64,000 nt of DNA from Paraburkholderia sp. PGU19 (GCF_013426915.1 NZ_AP023179.1:2914001-2978000); one strand, 5' to 3'; positions 38,681-47,856 are shown, counted from the stretch's first letter. A program made the numbers and translations. The notes: a model not told the origin generated them from the sequence alone.

Positions 38681-39083
38681 CTATGTTTGATGAGCGGGCA
38701 GCCGATGTTCCCTCGCAATGTCCGCGGCTGCCTCGCTTCCATCGGGAGCGGGGCTTTTTTCTGCGCTGTCAGCGACAGGGGCGGCGGGTGCAGCGTTTAG
38801 CATGTGCCGGTAGATACACGAGCCACTCGTCATGAATGGCTTGTTGAACGTTGCGTCGTACGTCTGGATTTTCGAAGCCGCCTGGCACATCTTGAGTGTC
38901 GGCTCGGCTGGAACGAGCTTCCATCCATCAATAGGCGGAGTGGTACGCGCTTCCAGTTCCGCAATGCGCGCGGCAGCGTCTTTGAGAAGCTGCACTGATG
39001 ATGGCGTGTGCGGCGCGTCTGCGGCCTCGAGATAGCCGTCACGGTCGTTAAGCCGGCACCAGACTCTTGATGTTGTCGGTCAT
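38681..39083 (-). pseudogene. Phage-type hypothetical protein, frameshifted
   Basis: ATG 39083 with GAGG upstream begins MTDNIKSL. After a shift the frame reads RLNDRDGYLEAADAPHTPSS and then LLKDAAARIAELEARTTPPIDGWKLVPAEPT, a layout common in Burkholderia prophage proteins. It lies just beyond the omega RNA end of the TnpB element, and its first bases lie close to the TnpB guide. Confidence 0.55.
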
Positions 39084-39104
39084 TACCAGGACCTCATGAT
39101 GATT

Positions 39105-39200
39105 TCGTGATTACACTGGCCGCATTGACGTCCTCCCCGCCCTCAGTCGTGAACGACTGCCGCTTGCGCGGAAAGGGCGGGGATTCCTCCAGCGAGACGG
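39105..39200 (-). ncRNA. TnpB omega RNA 3' part with guide
   Basis: Downstream of the tnpB coding end the minus strand forms a right-end hairpin of the IS605 kind: CCCCGCCC pairs with GGGCGGGG, closed by GGACGTCAA at 39125-39133. The guide should begin right after GTCAA, at 39124, and read TGCGGCCAGTGTAATCACGA. In TnpB systems the omega RNA overlaps the 3' end of tnpB, and the guide is the flanking host sequence. Confidence 0.7.
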
Positions 39201-40249
39201 TCACGTCCGACCGCGAGAATGTTCCGGGCAGCATTGCGATCACGATCATGTATCGTCCCACAATGGCTGCACGTCCACTCTCTGATTCCAAGACCTGCGA
39301 CACCTTTCGGCCCCGTGCGAGCACCACAGCACGAGCAGGTTTGGGAAGAAAGCGCCTCATCGACCTCATCGAACCATGCGCCTGCGTCAGCGCACTTGTA
39401 CCGAAGCATGGTCCGGAACATCGACCAGCCCGCGTCGAGCACAGACTTGCTGTGCAGTCCTTTGGCGAGGGCCGAAGCATTCACGTTGCCGACAAAGATT
39501 GCACCGTACTCGCGAGCGAGTCGCGTGCTGAGTTGATGCAGAAAATCCTTCCTGCGATTCGCGATCCTGGCGTGGATCGCCTTTACACGGGTCTTCTTGC
39601 GTGCCCGCTGGGCGGTTGCGAGAGCGGGTTCGAGGTCGCGGTAGAACCGCCGCGCTTCGACGTTCGGAAGACGTTCGTCCGAGAAGCCGGCAAAGGTCTT
39701 GAGCCCGAGGTCGATTCCCAGATCCATCTTCGCTTCACCAGGCCGAGCCGGCTTCACCTTGACCGTCACGTTCAAGTACCACCGACCGCGGCTGTCTTCG
39801 GAGATGCAACCGGCGCCGAACTCATACGCGGCCAGGCCGTAGCTGTCCCAGACGCCAAGATGCAGGCCCTGAAAGTGTGCCTGACCATTGCGCCATACGA
39901 CCGAGCGGGCTTTGAATGGTATCCATCCCAGCGACCGTCGCGCGCCGCCCGACACACGCCACCGAAGCTTTACCTTGCGGTGCTGTTTTCGGCGCGTCGC
40001 GTACTCTTCGGCGATCTGCTGAAACACAGCCGAACCGATCGCGAGGCCTTCTTTCGACGCCCCGTTCAGATAACGCTGGATCTCGATGCCGGAAACAAAG
40101 CGCCGCTCGCGGCGAAAGATCTGGAGCGACAGGTCATTGCAGTAGTTCCAGACGAAGTTCACTGCCCGCGACATCTCGGCAAGCGATGCAGCATGCTTGT
40201 CCTTGATTCTCAGGCGCAGAACTCGAACAGGATCCTTGCAACGTGTCAC
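39143..40249 (-). CDS. tnpB: TnpB RNA-guided endonuclease (IS200/IS605 superfamily)
   Basis: 368 residues from GTG 40249. RuvC-I is DLGIDLGLK (D180). The zinc finger CSCCG/CSHCG (C305, C308, C327, C330) is complete, and RuvC-III is HDRDRNAARNIL (D335/D337). At the RuvC-II position, where canonical TnpB has E in a V/I-E-D/N-L motif, the sequence is IFVGNVNA, so position 254 is glycine. Acidic residues D294, E295 and D297 lie just before the zinc finger and might substitute, as reported for TnpB branches with rearranged active sites. No TnpA is present. It interrupts phage-derived genes. Confidence 0.92.
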   Translation of the reverse strand: MTRCKDPVRVLRLRIKDKHAASLAEMSRAVNFVWNYCNDLSLQIFRRERRFVSGIEIQRYLNGASKEGLAIGSAVFQQIAEEYATRRKQHRKVKLRWRVSGGARRSLGWIPFKARSVVWRNGQAHFQGLHLGVWDSYGLAAYEFGAGCISEDSRGRWYLNVTVKVKPARPGEAKMDLGIDLGLKTFAGFSDERLPNVEARRFYRDLEPALATAQRARKKTRVKAIHARIANRRKDFLHQLSTRLAREYGAIFVGNVNASALAKGLHSKSVLDAGWSMFRTMLRYKCADAGAWFDEVDEALSSQTCSCCGARTGPKGVAGLGIREWTCSHCGTIHDRDRNAARNILAVGRDRLAGGIPALSAQAAVVHD

Positions 40250-40271
40250 GTATCAAATCGCGCTCGTTTAA

Positions 40272-40287
40272 CTGTACGGATATACAG
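40272..40287. promoter_or_regulatory. LexA-like (SOS) box upstream of tnpB
   Basis: CTGTACGGATATACAG is a perfect CTGT-N8-ACAG palindrome core, 22 bases upstream of the tnpB start. It would put transcription under SOS control if LexA binds. It may belong to the element's left end or to the disrupted phage gene. Confidence 0.5.
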
Positions 40288-40299
40288 TAGCAGATCATT

Positions 40300-40412
40300 A
40301 CGAAAAGGCAAGTCGTGCTTCGCGCGACGCGCTCTTCATTGACGGCGCCGCAGTGACGGCAAGTGACTTGCTTCGCCAGCGTGCTGTCTTGACCGATTAT
40401 TTTGATTGCCAT
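40300..40412 (-). pseudogene. Small phage zinc-binding protein, cut by the TnpB element
   Basis: ATG 40412 begins MAIKIIGQDSTLAKQVTCRHCGAVNE, a start common to small prophage proteins with two CxxC pairs. After about 30 residues the sequence changes to TnpB-element left end, and the second cysteine pair is missing. The element therefore probably inserted here or deleted the remainder. Confidence 0.6.
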
Positions 40413-40419
40413 TTCACGC

Positions 40420-40790
40420 ACCCCTTTCAGCGCTGTCGCTGGCTGCGGTCGGCACCCATTCGATAAGAGGCTGGTCGGCCGCACGTAAAGCGGATGGCGC
40501 GGTGAGCCGTCTTTCGTTGTGCCGAGGCACAGGATTTTCCGAAATCGGCCGGGCCTGAAAATCTCGTAGACCTCGCGCACGCGGTCAGGACGCGCGTTAG
40601 CGCCCCACGCAAAGACGACTGTTTCATGCTCGCGGGCTGCCGTGCGAAGCCACATATCGTTGTCAGGCCCGATCGGATCTGCGTGCTTCCATAGATCAGC
40701 GGGGCTCGGCGTCATATTGATAACCGCCACAGGTGCCTGCGGCTTTCCGATGCCGTTGAGAACCGAGAACAGGTAGCCGGATGCTGCGGC
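40420..40790 (-). pseudogene. DUF1643 protein, truncated and frameshifted
   Basis: Reads ADLWKHADPIGPDNDMWL, VVFAWGANARPDRVREVYEIF and KILCLGTTKDGSPRHPLYV, the C-terminal half of a DUF1643 protein found in phages and mobile elements. The N-terminal half is absent, and the frame breaks after YVRPTSL, close to where relatives end in PLIEW. Function unknown. Confidence 0.72.
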
Positions 40791-41304
40791 ACCATGCTTA
40801 TTCAGGGCAGCATTCGCCATACCTGAAAAGTTCGCTACAGCATGCAAAAGGTTTGGTGCAGGCAAGCTCGCTAGGGCGCGTCAGGCCGTAGGCAAAGCGT
40901 CGCGAAGCCGGTGTGTGCAACTGCGGAGTCACGGCCAGAGAGCCGGGGCCGTCCACACGTCAGTGTGGGCAGCACAGTTGTGCACGGACGGGCGCGGCAT
41001 GCCCGCGACCGGAAGTTAACCCCTTATGCGCATTGACGGCTTGGCAACTGTTTCTATTGTCCTTTTCTTGGATCACGTGACGCTTCTGTGAAAGTTGTGC
41101 ACCGAAAAGGTGGATGAACCTGTGGACAACTTATAGGGCAACCGCTGTAAGCGTTTGATTGCATGCGAGTTTGCTGCAATGCGCTACGAAACGGCACACC
41201 TGGCCACTGTTCCGTAGGGTCCGGCATGGCACCGGGCAGCTAAGTGATAGGCCGCTGCCACAGGCGAACGCCCATGCGATGGTATTGCCGGTCGCCGTGC
41301 CGAT

Positions 41305-41493
41305 CCCGGCCACGAGTGCGCGGCGCCGCACACGTGCGCGACTGGCATCACCGCCAACCTGAAGAGCGGCGGCACGCTCGAAGATGCGGCGGCGATGGCG
41401 AACCACGCGTCAACGCGCACCCGCACCACTCAGTTCTATGACCGGCGCCGCGATGACATCACTCTCGATGAGGTCGAGCGAATCCGTGTGTAG
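41305..41493 (+). pseudogene. Tyrosine recombinase, C-terminal fragment
   Basis: A frame ending with TAG at 41491-41493 gives TGITANLKSGGTLEDAAAMANHAS, then TTQFYDRRRDDITLDEVERI, the C-terminal signature of an integrase group common in Burkholderia islands (catalytic H and the Tyr of QLYDRR). The box II arginine is lost (HTCATG for HTFRATG), and a small duplication gives RTRTT. No N-terminal part precedes it. Confidence 0.75.
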
Positions 41494-41646
41494 GCTGGAC
41501 TGTTTCCATTTACGGGACTTGACAGTTTGGGCGCTCGTTAAACTTTACGCAGCGGATTCGCAACGCACACGTATGGTCAGGGCAGCATGCGCCTCATGCC
41601 CGGGTTTGAGCTTCACCTGTGTTTGCTGTGGGAGTGCGAAATCCCA

Positions 41647-43025
41647 TCAGCCCGGCGGATGACGGCGCTTGCGAGGTTTGGAGCCTACAGTGTCCGGCTC
41701 GTGCATCCGGTAAGCATCCAAGAGACGGTACAGCGTAACTCGCGATATGCCCAAATCGCGTGCGGCCTCCCCGTATCGTCCGCGATGCCGTAGCAGCGCC
41801 CGTTCGATTGCCGCTCGCTCGGCTGTCTCTCTCGCCGAGTTCAGCAATACTGGCACTTGACCCGCGACGTGATCCAGTTCGAGATCCTTCGCTGTAATCA
41901 GTCGTCCGTCGGTCATCACAACCGCCCGCCGCACCCGATTTCCCAGTTCGCGCACATTGCCGGGCCAAGTGTATCGAAGCATCGCATCTATGGCATCGGG
42001 CGAGAAGCCCTGCAGCCGCCGACCCGCCTCCCTCCGGAAATGGCTGAGCAAATGAAAGGCAAGCAGTTCGATATCGGTGCCTCGCTCGCGCAGCGGTGGC
42101 TCGACGATACGCAACACGCAAAGCCGGTGATAAAGATCCTGTCGGAAGCGCCCTTCAGCTATCGCCGATTCCAGGTCGACGTGCGTCGCGGAAATGAGGC
42201 GGACGTCGACATCAATGGATTCCAGCCCGCCCAGGCGTTCAATCTTGCGCTCCTGCAAAAACCGCAGGAGGCTAGCCTGGCTGTCGATCGGCAGGTCACC
42301 AATCTCGTCCAGAAACAACGTGCCTCCGCTAGCCGCTTCGACACGCCCTATCCTGCGTTGCGTCGCACCGGTAAAGGCGCCGCGTTCGTAGCCAAAAAGC
42401 TCAGACTGAACAAGATCGCGGGATATAGCGCCGCAGTTAATTGCGATAAACGGAAAATTACGACGAGAAGACCGGCGATGAATAGCAGCAGCTGTCAGTT
42501 CTTTCCCCGTCCCAGACTCCCCTGCGATGAAAACGGGTGCATCCGTTGACGCTATCTTCTTTATCGATCGAAACATTGCCAGCATCGGTTCGCATGCCCC
42601 GATCATCTCGCCTTCGGCAACCGAATGTATGAAATCTTCCCGTGGCGGTCCAGATAACTCAACCATTCCGTGTGCATGTCCAACAGCTCTGCCCACCCTT
42701 TCGGGATGAACGGTACTGTCACGTAGTCTGAACAGTAGTCGCGCACGAGGTGTCGCAGTGTCGCATCGCCGAGTTGTCCCGGCGAGACAATCGCAACCCA
42801 ACCGACATTGGGCATTGAAAGGCCTGTCTCGAGCGCCTCGATCTCGTGGGACGGCAACCCCGCTGCAAGGTCGAGTAGTCCACCAGCGGCCTCGGCGTCA
42901 TCGGCGGCCTTCTTTGCATCCTTCGATGATCTGACTACTTTCACATCCCAGTCGCGTTCCTCGAAGTATTGGCGGATCTCGGTGCTAGGTTTCGCTGAGA
43001 GGTATATCAATCGACGCAAATTCAT
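41647..43025 (-). pseudogene. VpsR-like sigma-54 activator, one frameshift
   Basis: Two frames make one protein of about 459 residues. The first (start ATG 43025) has a receiver-like VpsR N-terminal domain (MNLRRLIYLSAKPSTEIRQYF to SDYVTVPFIP). The frame is lost at about 42699-42708 in a CCCTTTCGGG run. The second gives GHAHGMVELSG and a full AAA+ domain: Walker A GESGTGKE, GAFTGA loop, Walker B GTLFLDEIGDL. A Fis-type helix-turn-helix follows (GEAARDLGISRVTLYRLL). VpsR-type proteins control exopolysaccharide genes. If the shift is real the activator is lost; a sequencing error is possible because everything else is intact. Confidence 0.8.
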
Positions 43026-43045
43026 ACACTGAGCCCTTGCTGAAC

Positions 43046-43357
43046 TTAGAAGCTAGGCGTGTCGCCAAGGTCGTCCTTTTCACTCGCGCTCTCCCCGATT
43101 TCGACGTATTCGACACCATTCACCGCAGCAAGAAAAACTTGATGTCCGAATGTCCCGTCACCGGTTCCCGGACCCTGAAAAACTGTCGCGAACGTTGAAT
43201 CGCCCTTGATAGCCGACACCACGTCCTGACGGAGGTATTCACCACTTTCGTCAACCGCGATTCCGTTGTCTATCGCGAGTCTGAGACGAATGATACGCGT
43301 TTGCGTCGCATCAAAACGCGCTTCATAGGTGAGGTAATCGGCCCATCTGTCTTCCAT
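43046..43357 (-). CDS. DUF3892 domain protein
   Basis: 103 residues; ATG 43357 follows GGAGGGAGAG. RIIRLRLAIDNGI at the start and VEIGESASEKDDLGDTPSF at the end frame a small alpha/beta domain of unknown function, with VVSAIKGDSTFATVFQ in between. It lies 20 bases upstream of the VpsR-like gene on the same strand and may be co-transcribed with it. Confidence 0.75.
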   Translation of the reverse strand: MEDRWADYLTYEARFDATQTRIIRLRLAIDNGIAVDESGEYLRQDVVSAIKGDSTFATVFQGPGTGDGTFGHQVFLAAVNGVEYVEIGESASEKDDLGDTPSF

Positions 43358-43961
43358 CTCTCCCTCCGGATCTCAAGAACCCCACGCTGTGCCGACGTAC
43401 TCATTGTCACGTTTCCGAGATCGCATATTTGCCGCAGAGCATCACGTGATCATGCAATATAGTCGATAAGAATTATTTAGTTCACGTGTACTACATAATA
43501 TATCGATGCCAGCTAACACCTGCCAACCTTCAGATAAGCCTGTTGCATACTGAGCTAGCTGCCTGGCCATATCGGCAACTTTCTTAGCCTTCCTATCGGC
43601 ACATTCTTCTCTGACTTTAGCTGGGGCCCAATGCGGGCGCCACGCTCGGCACGTCGGCCGTTGCCGCGACCGCCGTGGCGTCGACCACGCAGTCGCAGAC
43701 GACCTGCGCGCTGCCAGTGGCCATCTGCAAGGCGGCCGCTGGAAGAGGCGGCTGGGATCGCGGTCAAATTGACCGCTGATATTCTGCATATTTCCGACGT
43801 TGATGCTGGTATTGCTAGGTCGGGCCTTTATTCAGATCCCTCGCGTGCTGCTGCCGACGCTGTCTGGCCAGGCACGTGGCGCAGTCCCGCTGCAGTGATG
43901 GCAAGAGAGGAATCATGACACGTGTCCTACCGAACGCATAGATGAATAGTGACCGTTGCCT
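43358..43961 (+). other. Stretch without a recognisable gene
   Basis: About 600 bases. Small frames on both strands lack starts with ribosome sites and match nothing I recognise. The part 43621-43745 is strikingly G/C-rich compared with the A/T-rich sequence at 43440-43560, suggesting a join of fragments of different origin. Confidence 0.4.
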
Positions 43962-43980
43962 ATTCTGACATTTACCCACT
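43962..43980 (+). repeat. 19-base direct repeat, copy A (possible iteron)
   Basis: ATTCTGACATTTACCCACT. Differs in one base from the copy at 44761-44779; the two bracket the Rep_3 remnant. Confidence 0.6.
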
Positions 43981-43989
43981 TAGTCATGC

Positions 43990-44716
43990 ATGAACCGATG
44001 CCGTCAGAGTAGAAACAATTGGGGTTCGGCTGGAACGTGAATTCGAGCCCGGTCACCTTGCGTCCACCGCTCTTCGTCGGTTTCCACTCGATCAGCAAGC
44101 CGTCCTTGCCAGTGAGCTCGGCAACGGCCGGATCGATCACCCGGCGCCTTAGCTGGCCGAAATCCTTCAGGCAGCTCGGCGGTGCCTCCATCGCGTGACA
44201 AAATTCGTCGAACCTGATCCGCACCAGACCGGTGTCCCGGTACTGCGCGAACATCTTCATCCATCAGTCGCCAGGAGTACACCGATCGCAGGGCCACCGT
44301 GTGCTTGAGCTTGTACGGGGTGAACTCCTTGCGCAAGCCCAGCAAGAAGGGCGCGACTTCCGGCGCAAAGTTGATCTCGCCCCATCCCTCACCATGCTGG
44401 TACGTGTTGCCGGAGATCCATCTGTACTTGCGCTCCTTCTCGCCGCGCCGCGTCTGTTCCACCGTCCGGATGTACTTGTTGAAAATGGACTCGGCCGCCT
44501 CTGAAGTTGGACATAGGCGGTCGGCCGGTCAATCCCGAACGTGTCGGCATAGTCCTGCGCGAACAGCTTCACCATCCATCCCTGGTTCGGCCCAATGGCT
44601 GCGGCGAGCTTGCGCAGCCCCACAGAATCGCTCTGTGCGATCGCCGACGAGATCAGGCGCTTCTCGATTAGTTTGAGCCCCTGCGCCGCGCGCGTCAGGG
44701 CGTTGCTCACGTTCAC
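43990..44716 (-). pseudogene. Rep_3 family replication initiator, two frameshifts
   Basis: The start GTG 44716 gives VSNALTRAAQGLKLIEKRLI and DYADTFGIDRPTAYVQLQ. The frame shifts near 44507 to AAESIFNKYIRTVEQTRRGEKERKYRWISG, INFAPEVAPFLLGLRKEFTPYKLKHTVALRS and YSWRL. It shifts again near 44255 to MFAQYRDTGLVRIRFDEFCHAMEAPPS and GLLIEWKPTKSGGRKV. Order and spacing are those of plasmid or phage-plasmid RepB-type initiators with two winged-helix domains. It is a relic of an integrated plasmid or phage replicon. Confidence 0.85.
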
Positions 44717-44760
44717 AAAGCGATCGGAGATGGCACCGCAGGCATCTCCGTAGCCTATTC

Positions 44761-44779
44761 ATTCTGACATTTCCCCACT
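44761..44779 (+). repeat. 19-base direct repeat, copy B (possible iteron)
   Basis: ATTCTGACATTTCCCCACT, 45 bases upstream of the Rep_3 start. Rep_3 proteins bind direct repeats of about this size near their gene. Confidence 0.6.
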
Positions 44780-44992
44780 CGCTCTGACGTCACCAAACAA
44801 TGGCGGAAAGGCAATCCTCTGTCGAGATACCTTGTCGTCAGAAAAGAAGTCGAGTGGGAATTTGTCATAGTTCGCGCCTGTGGTGACCGCAACCATCGCG
44901 CACGGATTCACAATACGTTCGGCAGGGCGTTCGCGCTACAAGACTAGGCGAAGGAACCGGAGCACTGCGCTGCGGCTGTCGGCAGGGGCGGC

Positions 44993-45519
44993 ATATCGAG
45001 CGATGATCCGGAAGCGGTAGACAAGCTGCGCGTGAAGCTGGCCGAGCTGGAGGAACGGCACGAGCGGATGAAACGCACGAATGCGCTGATCCGCCGCGAG
45101 GATGGCGCCGGCGTTGCTGCGCTTGGCTACACGGCCGGCGCCATCGAGAAGTTGTTCAGGCCGGACTATCGAGGCCGCGCCGGCTTCGCATCTTACGAGC
45201 TGACCAACAGCAGCGCCAATATTCGGCGCATACGCGACCGCATCGCGGCGCTCGAAAAGATCGCGGAGCGCTGCGAACGCGAGGAATAGGGCAAGGCTAC
45301 GCGTACCGCGAAGACGTGGAGGACAACCGCGCCGCGTTCCTGTTCGACGGAAAACCGGATAAACCAGTCCGCGATCTGATGAAGTGCAACGGCTTCGTAT
45401 ACAGCCCGACCCGTTCAGCAGGCGGCACGTCCGCATACGTGCGCAAGCTCACGCCGGCCGCCATCAAAACAGCGCAATGGCTTCGGCCGAAGCTCGATGA
45501 GCTGCTGACCGGCGGGTGA
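44993..45519 (+). pseudogene. DUF3560 protein, C-terminal part with internal stop
   Basis: Reads ISSDDPEAVDKLRVKLAELEERHERMKRTNALIRR, then LGYTAGAIEKLFRPDYRG and SYELTNSSANIRRIRDRIAALE, then TAG at 45287-45289. In a neighbouring frame DNRAAFLFDGKPDKPVRDLMKCNGFVYSPTRSAGGTSAYVRKLTP continues to 45519. This is the tail of a DUF3560 protein carried by conjugative elements and phages; the N-terminal half is absent. Confidence 0.8.
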
Positions 45520-45562
45520 CCGACCTCGGCCCGCTTCGGCGGGCCGCCACCACAGAGCAGGC

Positions 45563-45697
45563 ATGAACGAGACACATTTTCTCTTTCCCGACGAGGGCCG
45601 ACACGCGTGCCTATTCGCCGACAAGGAGTTCAAGACATGGGCGGTAGACGTGACGGCCGGCCAAGCGGCCGACCCGGGCGCGTTCAAATGTCGCTGA
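45563..45697 (+). CDS. Small hypothetical protein of mobile-element type
   Basis: 44 residues from ATG 45563: MNETHFLFPDEGRHACLFADKEFKTWAVDVTAGQ and on. It is short, without a strong ribosome site, but its codon use resembles a gene and it follows DUF3560 as small ORFs do in integrative elements. Another frame from 45689 to 45895 overlaps its end. Weak call. Confidence 0.35.
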   Translation: MNETHFLFPDEGRHACLFADKEFKTWAVDVTAGQAADPGAFKCR

Positions 45698-46033
45698 TCG
45701 ACCCGAAGCGGTCGTCCGACCCCGTTCGACCAAGGCGGCGGCTTACGGGGTATAACGGCCAGTCGGCGTCGCTCCACTTCGTTGACCCGGATAACGGATT
45801 GCGCAACACACGGCAATGGGGATCGGACCTGCGAGAAGGAGTTCGCGTCGACCAATTCATCTGCCGGAATCAATTGCGTTTCCTAACATTTTCTTAAGCG
45901 GTAAGGCAACTGTTAGTACGTTTCTTTTGTGCGTTAGCCCACGTATCTGGCTCGCATTGCGCAGATAGGATGGGGTCGCGCGAGCATAAAAAGCCGAGTC
46001 ACGTATCAACCCCTCCGACGACGAGCGCCAGTC

Positions 46034-46117
46034 ATGAAACGCATCTTTCAGCTGGTCCTATCTGTTTGCTCTTTGCTGTTTGGCCTGTTGGCATCAGCTA
46101 CCTACCCGCTATTTTGA
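46034..46117 (+). pseudogene. Signal peptide followed by a premature end
   Basis: ATG 46034 gives MKRIFQLVLSVCSLLFGLLASA, a textbook export signal, then TYPLF and a stop. The mature part of the protein is missing, so this is a truncated gene for a secreted protein, cut near the IS66-like fragment. Confidence 0.4.
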
Positions 46118-46157
46118 GTGGGAGACTGTGTCCGGCGATTCAGGGGGCCGCTCCACC

Positions 46158-46289
46158 ATGCACAAGGTATCAATCCTGGCTGCGGGAGTGGATGCGTTGA
46201 TCCGTGTCGACGAGATCTCGCTGGCGGTCGATCCACTGGACATGCATGCCGGTTTCGACACGGCCTTGGCACGGGTGATCAAGGCTGGA
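46158..46289 (+). pseudogene. IS66 TnpB-like accessory protein fragment
   Basis: LIRVDEISLAVDPLDMHAGFDTALARVIKA is the start of the IS66 TnpB protein (relatives read IRVDxIWLATEPxDMRAGTDTALARVVxVFG). Similarity stops after about 30 residues. No IS66 TnpC is nearby. Confidence 0.55.
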
Positions 46290-46320
46290 TTCTGCGGGGC
46301 TGGCCGTGCCCGGATAGACG

Positions 46321-46352
46321 CGCGGGTAACCGGTTGCGACTGGTTACCCGCG
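46321..46352. repeat. Perfect 11-bp inverted repeat downstream of the tyrosinase gene
   Basis: CGCGGGTAACC and GGTTACCCGCG with a 10-base spacer. It lies 65 bases past the tyrosinase stop on the minus strand and may act as a terminator stem, although no T run follows; a protein-binding site is also possible. Confidence 0.55.
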
Positions 46353-46416
46353 GGGTGGAAAATCAAGGTGCTTCAGGAGAAACCACTGGACCATCAACAA
46401 ACCTCAATACCGGCGG

Positions 46417-47856
46417 TCAGGGTCTATCGGTTGACAGTTCGACGCGCATTTCACCGACACTTAACGCGTCCCCCTTCGGTGAATTCGGCCCATTCACGCG
46501 CACAAGCGATATTACGGCCTCGTTCAGATTCGCGACACCGAGATTCTGCAGCACGTCGCTCAACGGCAGCCTCAGCGTGCCACCGCCGTGGTGATTGGCC
46601 CCAGATGCTTCGAACGCGCCAAACGTGCCAATGAAATGCGCTTGTCTGGCGGCGTCCGCGTTGCCGGCGGCAGGCAGGTTCAGATAGATGTTGTAGTAGT
46701 AGCCGCCTTGTTTTCCGAGCGCGGTAACAGCGAGCTTGTCCAGCACGAGGTACGGATATTTGAGCGTGGTCGCGCTCGCCTGGGAACCCGCCATTGCGCC
46801 TGAAGCCGCCGCGGCCGCCGACAGCGCATCCTTCAACGAAGAAATGTCCGACGCTTGCAGCGGCAAACGTGCGCTGACCGATCTCTCGTTGAGCGTCATG
46901 TTCGCGACGCCGCCCAGCGAACGCCGGCTACTCGAGATTGTGCGCCCAGCCGTATTCGCAAAGTTGCCGATCGCAGGACGGACCAGGATCGGTGCAAGCT
47001 GCGCCTGCACGCGGATGATGCGCCCTTCCTGGGCGTTTAGAGGCAGCGCAGACGGCACGTTGTTGGGCTGGGCGTACTGATAGTTCAGAGCCTCGGGCCG
47101 ATAGCACTTCGACTTCGCGATCGTGAGGTTCGTCGCATAGGTGAATGACCCCGACCAGTACGAGCTACTTGGCGACGGCACGATTGTCGGAGGCTCGGCG
47201 CACCACGCGTCCCACAACCGGTCGACATTCCCGTGGTGCAGATAAAAGATGGGATCGGTAGGCGACGACATATCGGCCATCCATCCGCCGATAATGTTGT
47301 GCACCGGGTTGTGAGGAGCCGATTCGAACGACGCCTCATAGGAGTTCGACGTCCCACGCTGCATGTTGATGATGTTGGATGCGTAAGGCGCCATCGTCAG
47401 CGCAGCGTAAACGTCGGTATTGACTCGCCCGGTGACATATAGCGGATTGCCGCTGGCCGCGTCAGTGAACTCGCTCGGCATATGGGGATACCTGTAGTAA
47501 TCCCAATACGGCAGCGTGAGCTTGCTGTCTCCCGACACCGCTCTCAACTGCTGCTCGAAGTAGTACAGGTAGCCTCTGTGCCAGGCGAGGAAGTACGGCA
47601 CCATGTGCGGACAGTAGTTCAGGTGCACGTTGACCCAGTACTGCCATGATGCCGGATTGGTGGCATCGGTCACCGCTTGCATCAATTTCACCGCATTCAG
47701 AAACGACGCGTACTGCGGCGTCGTTTTGAACTGCTGCCATTCCAGCCGCGTGAGCAAGGTTGTCTGGCTAAACCCTCGTACGGGTAGCGACATCAACGCA
47801 GCGGCCGAGGTGGAACCTTTAAGAAAAGAGCGACGGTTAAATCTGTTCGAAGCCAT
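46417..47856 (-). CDS. Tat-exported tyrosinase / polyphenol oxidase
   Basis: 479 residues. The twin-arginine signal NRRSFLKGSTSAAALMSLPV (R8, R9) indicates folded export. The type-3 copper site is complete: CuA H78, H84 and H93 (VHLNYCPHMVPYFLAWHRG), and CuB H182, H186 and H208 (PHNPVHN and FYLHHGNVDRLWDAW). A C-terminal beta domain (about 290-479) resembles the shielding domain of plant-type polyphenol oxidases (YLVLDKLAV, FIGTFGAFEA). It should oxidise phenols to quinones, making melanin-like products or detoxifying plant phenolics. Intact and apparently monocistronic. Confidence 0.92.
   Translation of the reverse strand: MASNRFNRRSFLKGSTSAAALMSLPVRGFSQTTLLTRLEWQQFKTTPQYASFLNAVKLMQAVTDATNPASWQYWVNVHLNYCPHMVPYFLAWHRGYLYYFEQQLRAVSGDSKLTLPYWDYYRYPHMPSEFTDAASGNPLYVTGRVNTDVYAALTMAPYASNIINMQRGTSNSYEASFESAPHNPVHNIIGGWMADMSSPTDPIFYLHHGNVDRLWDAWCAEPPTIVPSPSSSYWSGSFTYATNLTIAKSKCYRPEALNYQYAQPNNVPSALPLNAQEGRIIRVQAQLAPILVRPAIGNFANTAGRTISSSRRSLGGVANMTLNERSVSARLPLQASDISSLKDALSAAAAASGAMAGSQASATTLKYPYLVLDKLAVTALGKQGGYYYNIYLNLPAAGNADAARQAHFIGTFGAFEASGANHHGGGTLRLPLSDVLQNLGVANLNEAVISLVRVNGPNSPKGDALSVGEMRVELSTDRP

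Noticed and set aside
39107..40342. 411-residue plus-strand frame over tnpB
   Set aside because: Antisense shadow; the minus strand has the RuvC and zinc-finger motifs.
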